The translations under genes and the position numbers were made by a program. Below, piece by piece: positions 50,645 to 59,559 of a stretch of 64,000 nucleotides of DNA. Origin of the DNA: Prorocentrum cordatum (Eukaryota; Sar; Dinophyceae; Prorocentrales; Prorocentraceae); the NCBI GenBank assembly GCA_963575745.1, contig CAUYUJ010018071.1, forward strand, positions 315,501 through 379,500, written 5' to 3'. The notes beneath the pieces are model-generated. The model made no database searches. It was given only the letters and a program-made list of their open reading frames with translations, and was not told where the DNA came from. How positions within the stretch are numbered: position 1 is the stretch's first letter; each line of letters starts with the position of its first letter.

Positions 50645-51600
50645 CCACCCGTCCCATCCCGAGGCCAGCCGGAAGGGCGGAACTGAAGGTTATGTTATCC
50701 TGAGGCTTCTCTGACATCAAAGATCCTGAAAAATAAAAACGAACCACCTTTTCACAGATGGAGGGCGGGTCGCTTCCAAAATGTGTTTCTCGCCTTAGCG
50801 CCGCAAACATTTGTCCTAAATAGTTGCAGAAGTTTCACGGATTGAAGGCGGGCCATTTTCAATATGTGGCTCTCGCTTCAGCGCCGCGCACATTCGTTTG
50901 AAAGGTCTGCAAGGACTTGACGGATTGTCGGTAAGTCGTTTTCAAAAGTATGCTCTCGCCTTGGCGCCGCGCACATTCGTTTAAAAAATTGCAAAGACTT
51001 CACGCATTGAGGGCGGATCATTTTCAAAATGCGGCTCTCGCCTCAGCGCCGCGCACACCCTTTGCAAATAATTGCAAGGCTTTCAAGGATTGCGGGCGGT
51101 TCCTTTTCGAAATGTGTTTTTTGTCCGAGCGCCGCGCACATCCGCTCTTAAAAATCCACGAATCAACGGATTGAGGGCGGTGCCGTTTCAAAACGTGGTT
51201 CGCGCCCAAGCGCCGCGCACATTCGGCTTCAAACTTCGCAATAATTTCACATGTTCCCACCTGTAACGTACCAGAAACGGCGCTGCGGAACGATTCGGGA
51301 CAGTCAGGGCGCGACAGTGATGTTGATTCGCGGTGTTGCAATCCGAAGACTGGTGGTCTGTCACGATTCAGGATCGCCAGGAAGCAACAGCCGGGTTGAT
51401 TCGTGGCGTTGAAATCCCGAGAATGGTGTTTCGGCACGCTTCGGGATTTTCAAACGGCTGTCTCTCAACAGGGCACTTCCCTCAGTGGAAATGAACCCTT
51501 GGAGGAGCCTGTGAGGAGGGAGCTTGGAGGGAAAGTTGATTCAAACATCGTCGATGCGTGTTGGATTTGCAGTGGTCCTTCTCCTCCTCCGCCTCGTGCT
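50645..51600. repeat. 83-bp satellite module, copy 1, including the empty insertion site
   Basis: A lead (CATCCCGAGGCCAGCC) is followed by six 83-bp units from 50753, each with CACGGATTGAGGGCGGGTCG-like, ATGTGGCTCTCGCCTTAGCG-like and CCGCGCACATTCG words. A ~340-bp tail carries TGTTGATTCGCGGTGTTG, TTGAAATCCCGAGAATGGTG and TTCAAACATCGTCGATGCG. It ends TTGGATTTGCAGTGGTCCTT before a CTC run. The same module is at 53725-54269, where LINE B interrupts the equivalent end. Confidence 0.85.
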
Positions 51601-52070
51601 TATCGTCCTCCCCTACTTGTTACAGTTAGGCTTAAGGCGGTTCAACCTTTGGCCTTCCGTGCTTGCTGACTGGCAGCATGCACTGCCGCTGCTGCTGCCG
51701 TCGCGCTGAATGCGCACTGGAGCTGGACACGAACGCACGTCCAAACAAATCCTCCCCCTCCTCCCCCATCCTTGCTCTTCGCCCTGCTCCTCCTCCTCCT
51801 CCTCCTTGTCCTCCTTTTCCTCCGCGTCAGCCTCATGGTCCTTATCATCATCCGTATCATCCGCATCGTCGTAGCTACTAATCTCACTACCGTTAACACT
51901 ATCGTCAACATCAGTGTCATCGTCGCCATCATCGCCATCATGATCATGGGTGGCATCATCCCCCCTGACAGGCATCAGCACCCCCGTCCTCCTCGTCCTC
52001 GTCATCCTCAATTTTCTCCTTACCTCATCATCACGATCGCCTTCAATCGAAGAAGCATAATCAGAGTGAT
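51600..52070. other. Mixed interval, TCC/ATC-rich in its middle
   Basis: 51770-51830 is CTC/TCC-rich and 51840-52030 ATC/TCA-rich. No domain-bearing frame is seen. Confidence 0.45.
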
Positions 52071-52071
52071 A

Positions 52072-52645
52072 GCCGGCGTGGACCACAAACAGTGAGTTAT
52101 TGAACTGTGAAAGTTACGGGTGCAGGGTGCAGAGCTGCGTGGTGCAAGCCATGTTGTGGAAGCCGTGTGGTGTGGGAAATGTAAATGAAAAGGTTCGCGG
52201 TGATAGCTAGGTTGCACAGCATATGGCGCGTAAGCTACGTGGTGTGAGCTGGATGTGAAAGCTGTGCGGTCTAAGGTATGTGGTGTAAGCTGTGGCACGG
52301 CATGCGAGCGACGCAGTGCAAGGTATATGGTGCAAGATGGGTCGTGCAAGCTGCGCGGCGTAGGCTACGTGGCATGCGCTCAGCGTACGGGGCGCCCACG
52401 AGCGCCCACGAGTTTGCACGGCGGCTACGCGAGGCAACATTGGCAAACCCCGCAGCGCACGGGGCGACCACGAGCGCCCACGAGGCGGCACTGGCGGCGA
52501 CGTGGCGCAATATCTGCAAACCCCCCCAGCGCACGGGACTCCCACGAGCGCCCACGAGGCGGCACGGGCGGCAACGTGGCGCAACATCTGCAAACCCCCT
52601 AGCGCACGGGACGCCCACGAGCGCCCAGGAGGCGGCACGGGCGGC
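52072..52645. repeat. GTGCAAGCT short-unit block 3, then a ~73-bp tandem repeat
   Basis: The short-unit block (52072-52380) begins GCCGGCGTGGACCACAAACA, like block 1. From about 52392 to 52645 units of about 73 bp (AAACCCCGCAGCGCACGGGG, CGCCCACGAGGCGGCACTGG, GCGACGTGGCGCAATATCTG) repeat three times, recalling the GCGCACGGGG words at 48415. Confidence 0.8.
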
Positions 52646-52821
52646 CAAACACTGTTTGGGGAATATCCCTCCTCATTTTCCTCCTGCTGCTCCTTCTCAT
52701 CCTCCTCCTCATCATCATATCCTCCTCCTCCTTCTCCACTGCGCGCCGCGGGTCCCTTTGCCGCGGGAGCACAGTGATCGGGAGCCGGCGCAATCCCCCC
52801 ACCCCAGGTACGGTCCACCGC

Positions 52822-53446
52822 TCAGCGGAAGCCGCACCCGGGACGGAGAGGGTGCCCCAGCCGGGGCCTATAGTCAGCGCTACCCGGGAGCACCACGCCG
52901 ACCAGGACGACGATGTAAGGGCACTCCGCCGAGAGCCGGGCCAGCCAGCCTGCCCGCCAGCCCTCCGCTGCAGTTGCCGCGACGCAGTCCGCGCACGGCC
53001 CTCCTGCGGCGCCGCCGGCCAGGCGCCGCCGGCAGCCCCCAGCGGCCCCCTCGGGCTCCCGCCGGCCCGCGCCTCGCGCCTGCGCCCCGCGGCCCGCCCC
53101 GGCTTGGTCGCGCAGCAGCGGTAAGCCAGGTGCGGGCCCGCCCAGCGCGGCAGCCGCAGCAGCAGCAGCGCCCCGCGCCAGCCCGGCCAGCCCCGCAGCA
53201 GCCGGGTCCTCGTCCGCCGCGCGGGCGTCGTCAGCGGCAGCCCGCCGTCTGGCCAGCAGCTGGGCGCTCAAAGCGCGCGCGTTGGGCCTCAGCCAGGGGC
53301 CGCGCCCGACTACGCCATGGCCGGGCCTGCGTCGCCGCGAGCACCGCGTCCGCAGCGTGTCGCTGCAGCACGCTGCCCAGGCTCTGTTGCAGCTGCCTGA
53401 TGGCAGCGGAGCGCGCCGCGCTCCCCGCGGGCGCGAGCTGCCGCAC
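52822..53446 (-). CDS. Possible Ala/Arg-rich coding stretch in two frames
   Basis: The minus strand reads MRQLAPAGSAARSAAIRQLQ, QSLGSVLQRHAADAVLAATQ and ARPLAEAQRARFE (53446-53265). It continues in another frame as MSAQLLARRRAAADDARAAD and EDPAAAGLAGLARG (from 53271). The helix-like Ala/Gln/Arg pattern is more protein-like than the neighbours and the frames join near 53270. GC composition alone could produce it. No family is recognised. Confidence 0.25.
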
Positions 53447-53459
53447 GAGGGCCGCGGAG

Positions 53460-53705
53460 TTTTCCTCCTCCTCCTCCTCCTCTTCCTCCTCCTCCTCCTC
53501 CTCCTCCTCCTCCTCCTCCTCCTCCTCCCCTCCTCCTCCTCATATCATCTACTTCCTGTTCCACTCCGTCCTCCTCCTCCTCCTCCTCCTCCTCCTCCTC
53601 CTCCTCCTCCTCTCCTCCTCCTCCTCCTCCTCCTCCTCCTCCTCCTCCTCCTCCTCCTCCTCCTCCTCCTCCTCCTCCTCCTTCTCCTCCATTCCTTCTC
53701 CTCTT
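53460..53705. repeat. (CTC)n array
   Basis: CTCCTC runs interrupted once by ATATCATCTACTTCCTGTTC at 53541-53560. Confidence 0.95.
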
Positions 53706-53724
53706 AGATAAGTCCTCCCTGTCG

Positions 53725-54269
53725 CACCCCGAGGCCAGTGGTTTTGGAGCGGGCCGGGCGTTTCGCCCGAGACTTCCTCACCATTAATGACTCTGGAGCT
53801 TAAGACGTGACAGCAGCTTCACAGATGGAGGGCGGGTGGTTTTCAAAATGTGGCTCTCGCCTTAGCGCCGCGCACATTCGCGCACAAAATTTGCAAGAGC
53901 TTCACGGATTGAGGGCGGGTCGTTTTCAAAATGTGGCTCTCGCCTTAGCGCCGCACACATTCATTCTCAACACTTGCAAGAGCTTCACGGATTGAGGGCG
54001 GGTATTCAGGATTATGCGGGCGCCACAGTTATGTTGACTTGCAGTGTTAAAGTACCAAACATGGCGCTCTGGTACGATTCCGGATCGTCAAGACGCAGCA
54101 GTCAGGTTGATACGTGGCGTTGAAATCCCAAGAACGATGTTCTGGCATGCTTTAGGATCTTCAAACGGTTGTCTTCCAACGAGGCAGTTGTGGGGGCCTA
54201 TGAAGAGGGAGCTAGGAGGGAGGATGAATTCAAACATCGTTGAAGACTCTTGGTTTACCACTGGTCCTC
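53725..54269. repeat. 83-bp satellite module, copy 2, interrupted by LINE B
   Basis: The lead CACCCCGAGGCCAGTGG includes a GAAACG-like core (GGGCGTTTCGCCCGAGACTT at 53756). Three 83-bp units start at 53820, 53903 and 53986. The tail TTGAAATCCCAAGAACGATG and TTCAAACATCGTTGAAGAC ends in the left copy of the LINE B target-site duplication. Its right continuation is at 59463. Confidence 0.85.
54252..54269. repeat. Target-site duplication of LINE B, left copy
   Basis: GGTTTACCACTGGTCCTC, identical over 18 bp to 59463-59480. It immediately precedes the 3' end of the minus-strand element. Confidence 0.92.
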
Positions 54270-54301
54270 GCACGTAGCCCAGGAAAGTCCTCAAGTCATC
54301 A

Positions 54302-55163
54302 TCACTCTACATCAGCCTGCTGAAGCATCTGGGCTCGGGCAGCCCGAGCAGAAATTACCAGAGCCTGAGAAGAGCAACGACGATGAGCATTGTACAGGTA
54401 GTATGCAATTACAATACGTTGGGCTGCCAGATCTCGCTCGTCATCTGTAAGCGAGCGAGCGAGGGCAAGCCGGGAGTCGAGATGCACTGGGAGGGGTTTG
54501 TCGGGATGCCAGACTTGGTGGACAGCCCCCCACAGCCACGGGCAGGACATATAGTGAGCCTGGCTATCCTCACCTTCCTCCTCAGAGCACCCGAAGATAC
54601 ACATGCAGCGCTTCTGAGACATCCTCCGCTCCGTCACCCACCCACCCGCTAGAGTCTTTACAATGCACATCTGCCATGACGGTGGCGCGCTCATCATTCG
54701 ATCACGGAGCGCGGGCCAGTCAATGGCTTTCATGGCGCGGGCAGAAGGGGGCCTCGAGGCCCACGAGGAAATACGCCGTGTGATGGTGTTCGAGAGGCGA
54801 TCCTGATACAGACTCGCTCCCAAGGAACGGCCGAAAATTCTCTGGACCTGGACCCGCGGGTTCCCCTCTTGGGCTTCCTTCAGGGCCAGCTCGGCTCGAG
54901 CCACAGGGGCCCGAAGCCAATCATTCTCAACAAAACCTGCTGCCGCCTCGGCCAGCTCCTGGACAAAGGCTCTACGTTGCCAGAACGGAGGTGACCAACA
55001 ATTGCGGGTCCAAAGCACGATGGGGAGGGCAGTCCTAGCCTTCTTCTGCAGGCGGGCGAGCAGCGGCCTCCAGTTCTTGATGGTGATGGCTGCGGCTCGC
55101 CACAGCGTCGCTGCGGCCTGCACCTTGAGCGACAGAGGGCGAACCTTGGCCCAAGTCCTTACT
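54302..55163 (-). pseudogene. LINE B ORF2, C-terminal part after a frameshift
   Basis: The frame reads AKVRPLSLKVQAAATLWRAA, ITIKNWRPLLARLQKKA and on to a stop just below 54304. It continues the ORF2 product, which in its own frame runs off into GQGSPSVAQGAGRS. A one-base difference between about 55145 and 55175 explains both. The tail carries CMCIFGCSEEEGEDSQAHYM, SCPWLW: C-x3-C...H-x3-C spacing, the zinc knuckle usual near LINE ORF2 C-termini. With the shift repaired, ORF2 would be about 1230 residues. Confidence 0.8.
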
Positions 55164-57992
55164 TAGAGCGAGAAGGTCCTGGAGCGGGAAAGTGCAGGAG
55201 GGGAGGTGCAGGACTTTGTGCAGGGCCCACGACTCCCATCGCGCCACATGCTTTGGGAGAGGGGCAAGTTGGCAAAGGTAGGAGAACTTGGAGACAGCAC
55301 GAGAGTTATAAAGCTGGATGGCGACCGAGGGAGCGGCCTGCTGCTTTGTTATCGCGTGAACCACCTCCACCCACTCCCGAAACATCCTCGACCACATCTC
55401 CATGTTCGCAGCAGGCCCAATCCATACCCCTAGGTACTCTGCCATGGCAGCTACAGGCATGCTTTTCCAGCTCGGGACATGTATCGCTAGCAGAGCTTCG
55501 ATTGACTTCTTCAATCCTGGGGAGAACTCCGCTTCCAGCGGAACGATGCAGCACTTTGGTATCTTTAATTGAAGCCCCGCTAGGACTTCGGCAGCATAAA
55601 AAACACCATGCGCTCTCCTAAGAGCCTTGACTTCCGAGAGAGCTAACCCCACATCGTCCGCACACACTCCCGCCTCCGACCCAGGCGATAGGGCGAGGCG
55701 CTTCCTGAGGGCTCTCAGGAGGGGGTCCATCGAGAAGGCCCACAACGATCCGCTGGCAGGGTCCCCCTGCATGGCGCCCGAGCTAATCACACAAAAGGCC
55801 AGCAGCTGGCCCAGGATCGGAGTTTTTGCACAGGCGAAGGCGTACGTGGCTTGAAAGAACGCTAGGAGACCCGATGGCATTCCCACGCTGGTCAAGACCT
55901 CCCACAGGAAACTGTGAGCCAGAGAGGGGAAGGCATTGCCGAAGTCCGCAAGGAAGAGGATGGGGTGATGGATCCTGGCAACGTCGGACATCCCTAGGAT
56001 CCTGGATGTGGTATCCAGGAGGGTGATGTTCTCCAAAAAATTTCTGCCGACGAGGAAGCCCTTTTGGTCCTCCTGAGCCTGGGAACTCAACATTCTCTTA
56101 AACTGAAAATTACAGACCGATGAGAGCACTTTAATGTCCGTGTTCTTGAGAGCAAGCGGTCTTGTGGCTGCAGGCTCTCTCACAACACACTGACTGTCGT
56201 CTTCACGCTTGCCTTTAGGCGCGAAGATAAGAATCACTTCATTCATATCAGTGGGAGGGGGGAAGCCAGCCTGGAGGTAGAGGAGGAGGTCGTAAAGAAT
56301 CTCTGCAGATAATTCGCGCTGCTGCCATGCTGCATACGGGAGGCCATCAGGGCCTGGAGCAGTGGGCTTCGCACGCTTCAGAGTCTCCCTGATTTGATTG
56401 ACCGTGGGGACGCTGACCTCGGTCCAGTCAAAAGATACAGCGTGCTGCGCTAAGTACCTACGGACATGCTGGACAGGGACCTGCTTCCACGTGAACACAG
56501 GGGCCCAGTGCTGATGCAACACCGATGTCATCGTCTGCGCATCCGAGACAACAGCGCCATCAGGGCCCACCAGGGCCTGGAGCGGAAGGGACTTCCGAAC
56601 AGGCGCCCAAAGTTTGGCACGCCTGCGCTCCGAGTACATATATGCTCTTAAACGTTTGCGCTCCTTCTGTGACTCACTAGCTTTCACCGCCGACTCCGCC
56701 GAGGCTAATCTGCGCTCTGCGCGCTGTTGCTGGAGGGCTTCGTATTGACGACGGAACACAACAGCAGACCTCAAACCGACGCGACTTTCTCCCTCCAGCG
56801 TGATATGCTCAGCGGCGGCAGGAGCAGTGGCCAGCAGCTTCGAAGCAAGACGAGTGTCGTTATAGTTAACAGCCCTAGCAATAGATCTGTAGATCAGAAG
56901 TTTCGAGTCAAGCTCTGGGGCCGAGTGTTTGATCAACGCACCCCTGGACATTCGAGCGGCCTCTCTGAGCAGACGTTTATATTCACGCCACCGAGCTATA
57001 GTTGGGAGAGAGTAGAGAGGGGAGTGAGAGATCAGAAGCGAAAGGAAGTGGGTGAAGGATGGGGAGCTGCAGACATGCCTCGGGAGCGGCTGCTCCTGTG
57101 GCGGGCGCTGCGGACGCACAGCGAACGTGACACGAACAGGCGCATGGTCAGAAATGCCCTGGCTGTGGAGCTCCTCGGGCTTGTCCATTACCGTGGCCGA
57201 GATGCACCAATTGATGAGCATCCAGCCAGGCGACGAGGTGAAAAACTTGTCTAGCTGTGTGAGGCGCTCACCGTCATGGACGTAGTGCGTCGGCTGCTCA
57301 GGGTCCAGCTCCACAAGGCCCGCCAGCGCGTCCACCCAGAGGTTCCCTCTCTCCCTGTGGCGCGCCTGCGTCATGAGACCCTTGTCAATCTCTGGGGTGG
57401 CCAGGTACATCGCCGCCCTCTCGTGGAAGTTGAAGTCCCCCATGAGCAGCACAGTGGAGCGCTGTGGGTTTGCCTCAGCTATTTCAGCCTCCGCAGCAAT
57501 CCTTCTCATCAGCGCCGTCGCCACCGGCTCGTCCAGGCCGAAGTTGTGAATGTTGTAGACCACGAGCATGCTATCATGAGTGCGGGAGCCATTGGAGTGG
57601 GATGCCCTCGCCTTCACTTGGAGGCGTTGGACATAGCCAGGCACGATCACCGTGTGCCTGAGGCGTCCCGCTTCCACAGCTTCATCCGCTTCCTGCTGAG
57701 AGAAGCCAGGTAGAAGAAGAGCCACTCCGCCAGCGTTGTGCCGAGGTATAGAAGCGAAGACTGCTGCCTTCCTGTGAGATAGATATACTTCATGTCGCAG
57801 CTCCTCTTCTGTGCCGTGTACTTCTTGTAATCCAATCATGGTGTGAGGCTTCATCAAGTTTGCCAATCGTCTACATTTCTTTTTCCTGGTCGCAGGAAGA
57901 TGATGAAGAAGGGCTCGAGCATTCCATGTGATAAAAGAGGGAACCCCAATGTCATATTGCGAGAGGTCCTCAATCCATGGCTGCATAATCAT
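55035..57992 (-). CDS. LINE B ORF2: endonuclease-reverse transcriptase
   Basis: The start is the ATG at 57992-57990, one base after the ORF1 stop (TAATATG). The EEP endonuclease spans about residues 18-290: ITWNARALL, the catalytic Glu in MIGLQEVHG (53-60), VYNIHNFG, VLLMGDFNFH (181-190), the Asp in LTQLDKFF, and GISDHAPVRV (279-288). All expected catalytic positions are present. The RT spans about 540-800: TAPGPDGLPYAAW, motif A FLADFGNAFPSLAHSFL (680-696), motif B GAMQGDPASGSLWAFSMD, and motif C GVCADDVGLAL (775-785) with both Asp. No RNase H follows. The enzyme nicks DNA and copies its RNA at the nick. The frame stays open upstream across all of ORF1, but that part is a shadow. The last ~40 codons lie after the frameshift and are not native. 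Confidence 0.92.
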   Translation of the reverse strand: MIMQPWIEDLSQYDIGVPSFITWNARALLHHLPATRKKKCRRLANLMKPHTMIGLQEVHGTEEELRHEVYLSHRKAAVFASIPRHNAGGVALLLPGFSQQEADEAVEAGRLRHTVIVPGYVQRLQVKARASHSNGSRTHDSMLVVYNIHNFGLDEPVATALMRRIAAEAEIAEANPQRSTVLLMGDFNFHERAAMYLATPEIDKGLMTQARHRERGNLWVDALAGLVELDPEQPTHYVHDGERLTQLDKFFTSSPGWMLINWCISATVMDKPEELHSQGISDHAPVRVTFAVRPQRPPQEQPLPRHVCSSPSFTHFLSLLISHSPLYSLPTIARWREYKRLLREAARMSRGALIKHSAPELDSKLLIYRSIARAVNYNDTRLASKLLATAPAAAEHITLEGESRVGLRSAVVFRRQYEALQQQRAERRLASAESAVKASESQKERKRLRAYMYSERRRAKLWAPVRKSLPLQALVGPDGAVVSDAQTMTSVLHQHWAPVFTWKQVPVQHVRRYLAQHAVSFDWTEVSVPTVNQIRETLKRAKPTAPGPDGLPYAAWQQRELSAEILYDLLLYLQAGFPPPTDMNEVILIFAPKGKREDDSQCVVREPAATRPLALKNTDIKVLSSVCNFQFKRMLSSQAQEDQKGFLVGRNFLENITLLDTTSRILGMSDVARIHHPILFLADFGNAFPSLAHSFLWEVLTSVGMPSGLLAFFQATYAFACAKTPILGQLLAFCVISSGAMQGDPASGSLWAFSMDPLLRALRKRLALSPGSEAGVCADDVGLALSEVKALRRAHGVFYAAEVLAGLQLKIPKCCIVPLEAEFSPGLKKSIEALLAIHVPSWKSMPVAAMAEYLGVWIGPAANMEMWSRMFREWVEVVHAITKQQAAPSVAIQLYNSRAVSKFSYLCQLAPLPKHVARWESWALHKVLHLPSCTFPLQDLLALSKDLGQGSPSVAQGAGRSDAVASRSHHHQELEAAARPPAEEG

Positions 57993-57993
57993 A

Positions 57994-59238
57994 TTAAATC
58001 TGCCACCGCACTTCCTCTGATGTGTGAAATATACCGCTGAAGCGCGCCAGCAATGTTTCCTTGTCCAGATTCTTTGAACGAGCCGCTGCATAGTTCCAAA
58101 GTAACTTCGTCGGGGCATCTTTTTCCTGTCCGATCTCGAGCTGCACGGCTGGTTGTCCATCCACAAAGACAATGCCCTTCGTCCTATCATGTCGCACTCG
58201 TAGCTCTGCATGTGATTCACGAACCAGACCTGCCAACTTCTTAGTTTGGATTTCACGTCTAACCATCTTGTCACTTTTGTCCAAGCCCACGAAAATGCGC
58301 GAGCGACCTCCTTCCACCGTCGGGCAGCTGAATTGTCTCCAATCATTGTTCTGCCTGAGAAATCGGCGGGCCTGTTTGACTTTGCGCATCCCTGCATTCG
58401 CATCCCCAGACATCTGCACCGTGAGTCTTCGACCAGGCGAGTTGCCCAGAACCTTCCATTGATGCTCCTCCATGCCCGCGTCTTGCAACCAGGGCGCCAG
58501 CTGTTCCTTGAGGGCGTCCCCCGTGACCATGGCCTCCGTATTCGCAATGAAGACTGTGCCATCAGGGTCTCTGTCCCACTCCAGCGCACTGCCGAAGTCC
58601 TTGATGGGGATTGTGGCCTCCGCGATGTGCAACTCACGACGGAGTTGCTCCACTTCAGCTTTGACCTGCCGCTGCTCTGCCTCGAAGGAGTTCTGGCGCT
58701 GGCGGAGCTCGTCCAGCTCTGAGCGTACTTGTACGTTTGTGGCCTCTTGTCGATCACCGACGGCTTTGACCAAGTTTGCAGTGTGACCATTGACCTCTGC
58801 GATGATGCTTCGCTTGGTCTCGCCCATGCGTGTGTTGATGGACCTCTCCACATCCGACTTGAAGGCCGCCAGCAGCTCGTCGATGTCTCCCCTCGAAAGC
58901 GAAGAGGAGGATCCGTCACTGGCCTCTTGCTGCACATGTGGCCGCTTGGGAGCGGGTGGGCCAGCACTGGCGGCAGCGTCGTTGCTCCATGGATCTGCAG
59001 CGCCTTGCAGAGGGTCCGCAGAGCGAGCACTAGCAGGAGAACGGCGGCCATGCCCCGCCTGTCGCTGCCTCTCTTCCTCAGCGGCCGCGGCTCCCCCCGA
59101 TCGCGAGCGGGGAGAACCTTCCCCACGGGACGCCTCCCGCACCTGATGTCCACGGGCAGCGGGTCCAGCGCCGCCAGGCCGCGAGGAGTGCGCCGAGGCA
59201 GACAGGCAACCTCGCGCATCGCGGGCCGGCGGTGGCAT
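57994..59238 (-). CDS. LINE B ORF1 protein (coiled coil + globular domain)
   Basis: 414 residues from the first ATG of the transcript (59238). Residues 1-105 are Gly/Ser/Arg/Ala-rich and probably disordered. About 118-208 form a charged coiled coil (ELLAAFKSDVERSINTRMGE, VRSELDELRQRQNSFEAEQR, QVKAEVEQLRRELHIAEA). About 225-370 look like a compact mixed alpha/beta domain (DGTVFIANTEAMVTGDALKE, RLTVQMSGDANAGMRKVKQA, RSRIFVGLDKSDKMVRREIQ), with order and size like the RRM-type part of other LINE ORF1 proteins. By that comparison it would trimerise, bind the element RNA and act as a chaperone in the ribonucleoprotein. No zinc knuckle is present here, unlike the ORF1 fragments at 16940 and 39376. 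The frame is intact. Confidence 0.85.
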   Translation of the reverse strand: MPPPARDARGCLSASAHSSRPGGAGPAARGHQVREASRGEGSPRSRSGGAAAAEEERQRQAGHGRRSPASARSADPLQGAADPWSNDAAASAGPPAPKRPHVQQEASDGSSSSLSRGDIDELLAAFKSDVERSINTRMGETKRSIIAEVNGHTANLVKAVGDRQEATNVQVRSELDELRQRQNSFEAEQRQVKAEVEQLRRELHIAEATIPIKDFGSALEWDRDPDGTVFIANTEAMVTGDALKEQLAPWLQDAGMEEHQWKVLGNSPGRRLTVQMSGDANAGMRKVKQARRFLRQNNDWRQFSCPTVEGGRSRIFVGLDKSDKMVRREIQTKKLAGLVRESHAELRVRHDRTKGIVFVDGQPAVQLEIGQEKDAPTKLLWNYAAARSKNLDKETLLARFSGIFHTSEEVRWQI

Positions 59239-59440
59239 CGGCTGGCTCCCAATGGGAGCTCTCGCGGGCGGGAAGAGGGGCCAAGACGGCGTCGTGAAGG
59301 AGACGTTAGCAAAGAGGGACTGCTGCGGCAGACTCGCACACAGCAGGATCGTGAGTGTACCCGAATCGCTCGACAGAGAACGACGGACGGGCCAAAGCTA
59401 ATCAGAGTCAGCTATGTTACGTTAGCGTCCTCCGTTTAGC
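59239..59440 (-). other. LINE B 5' untranslated leader
   Basis: 202 nt between the spliced leader and the ORF1 ATG, starting GCTAAACGGAGGACGC on the minus strand. It has no ATG and no obvious second SL relic. An internal promoter, if any, would have to lie here, but none is recognisable. Confidence 0.7.
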
Positions 59441-59462
59441 CTTGAGCCAAAATGGCTACGGA
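59441..59462 (-). other. Complete DinoSL sequence at the LINE B 5' end
   Basis: The minus strand matches all 22 positions of the conserved dinoflagellate trans-spliced leader, beginning TCCGTAGCC and ending GGCTCAAG. The variable first base is T. It is followed by GCTAAACG, not a GT donor, so this is an integrated copy of a spliced mRNA end and not an SL RNA gene. The base before it (59463) is the first base of the target-site duplication. Confidence 0.95.
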
Positions 59463-59480
59463 GGTTTACCACTGGTCCTC
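59463..59480. repeat. Target-site duplication of LINE B, right copy
   Basis: GGTTTACCACTGGTCCTC, the same 18 bases as 54252-54269. It continues into a CTC run, as does the empty paralogous site. Confidence 0.92.
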
Positions 59481-59545
59481 CTCCTCCTCCTCCTCCACCT
59501 CCTCCTCCTCCTCCTCCTCCTCCACCTCCTCCTCCTCCTCCTATA
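59478..59545. repeat. (CTC)n run, continuation of the interrupted satellite module
   Basis: CTCCTC with two CAC interruptions. It is equivalent to TTCTCCTCCTCCGCC after the empty site at 51578. Confidence 0.9.
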
Positions 59546-59559
59546 GCTCCGCCCAAATT

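Larger units (their letters stand above)
54270..59462 (-). mobile_element. LINE B: near-full-length non-LTR retrotransposon starting with DinoSL
   Basis: A 5193-bp minus-strand insertion bounded by an 18-bp target-site duplication. Its 5' end is the exact first base of the dinoflagellate spliced leader (59462-59441). The 5' leader is 224 nt including the SL and contains no ATG before ORF1. ORF1 and ORF2 follow, separated by one base. The 3' end reads TTTCCTGGGCTACGTGC on the minus strand, with no poly(A). Only one clear frameshift (near 55150) was seen, so the insertion is young. The satellite-module paralogue at 51561-51593 is the unoccupied version of the site. Presence of the SL means the RNA copied was a trans-spliced, capped transcript. 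Confidence 0.93.

Noticed and set aside
55035-59339. A single 1434-codon minus-strand protein
   Set aside because: The part above 57992 overlaps ORF1 in another frame and reads as Arg/Ser/Pro-rich shadow. The first codon at 59339 is GTG. ORF2 proper starts at the ATG at 57992, right after the ORF1 stop.
59441-59462. An SL RNA gene at the LINE B edge
   Set aside because: No GT splice donor follows the leader and no downstream SL RNA-like intron is seen. The target-site duplication begins immediately upstream.
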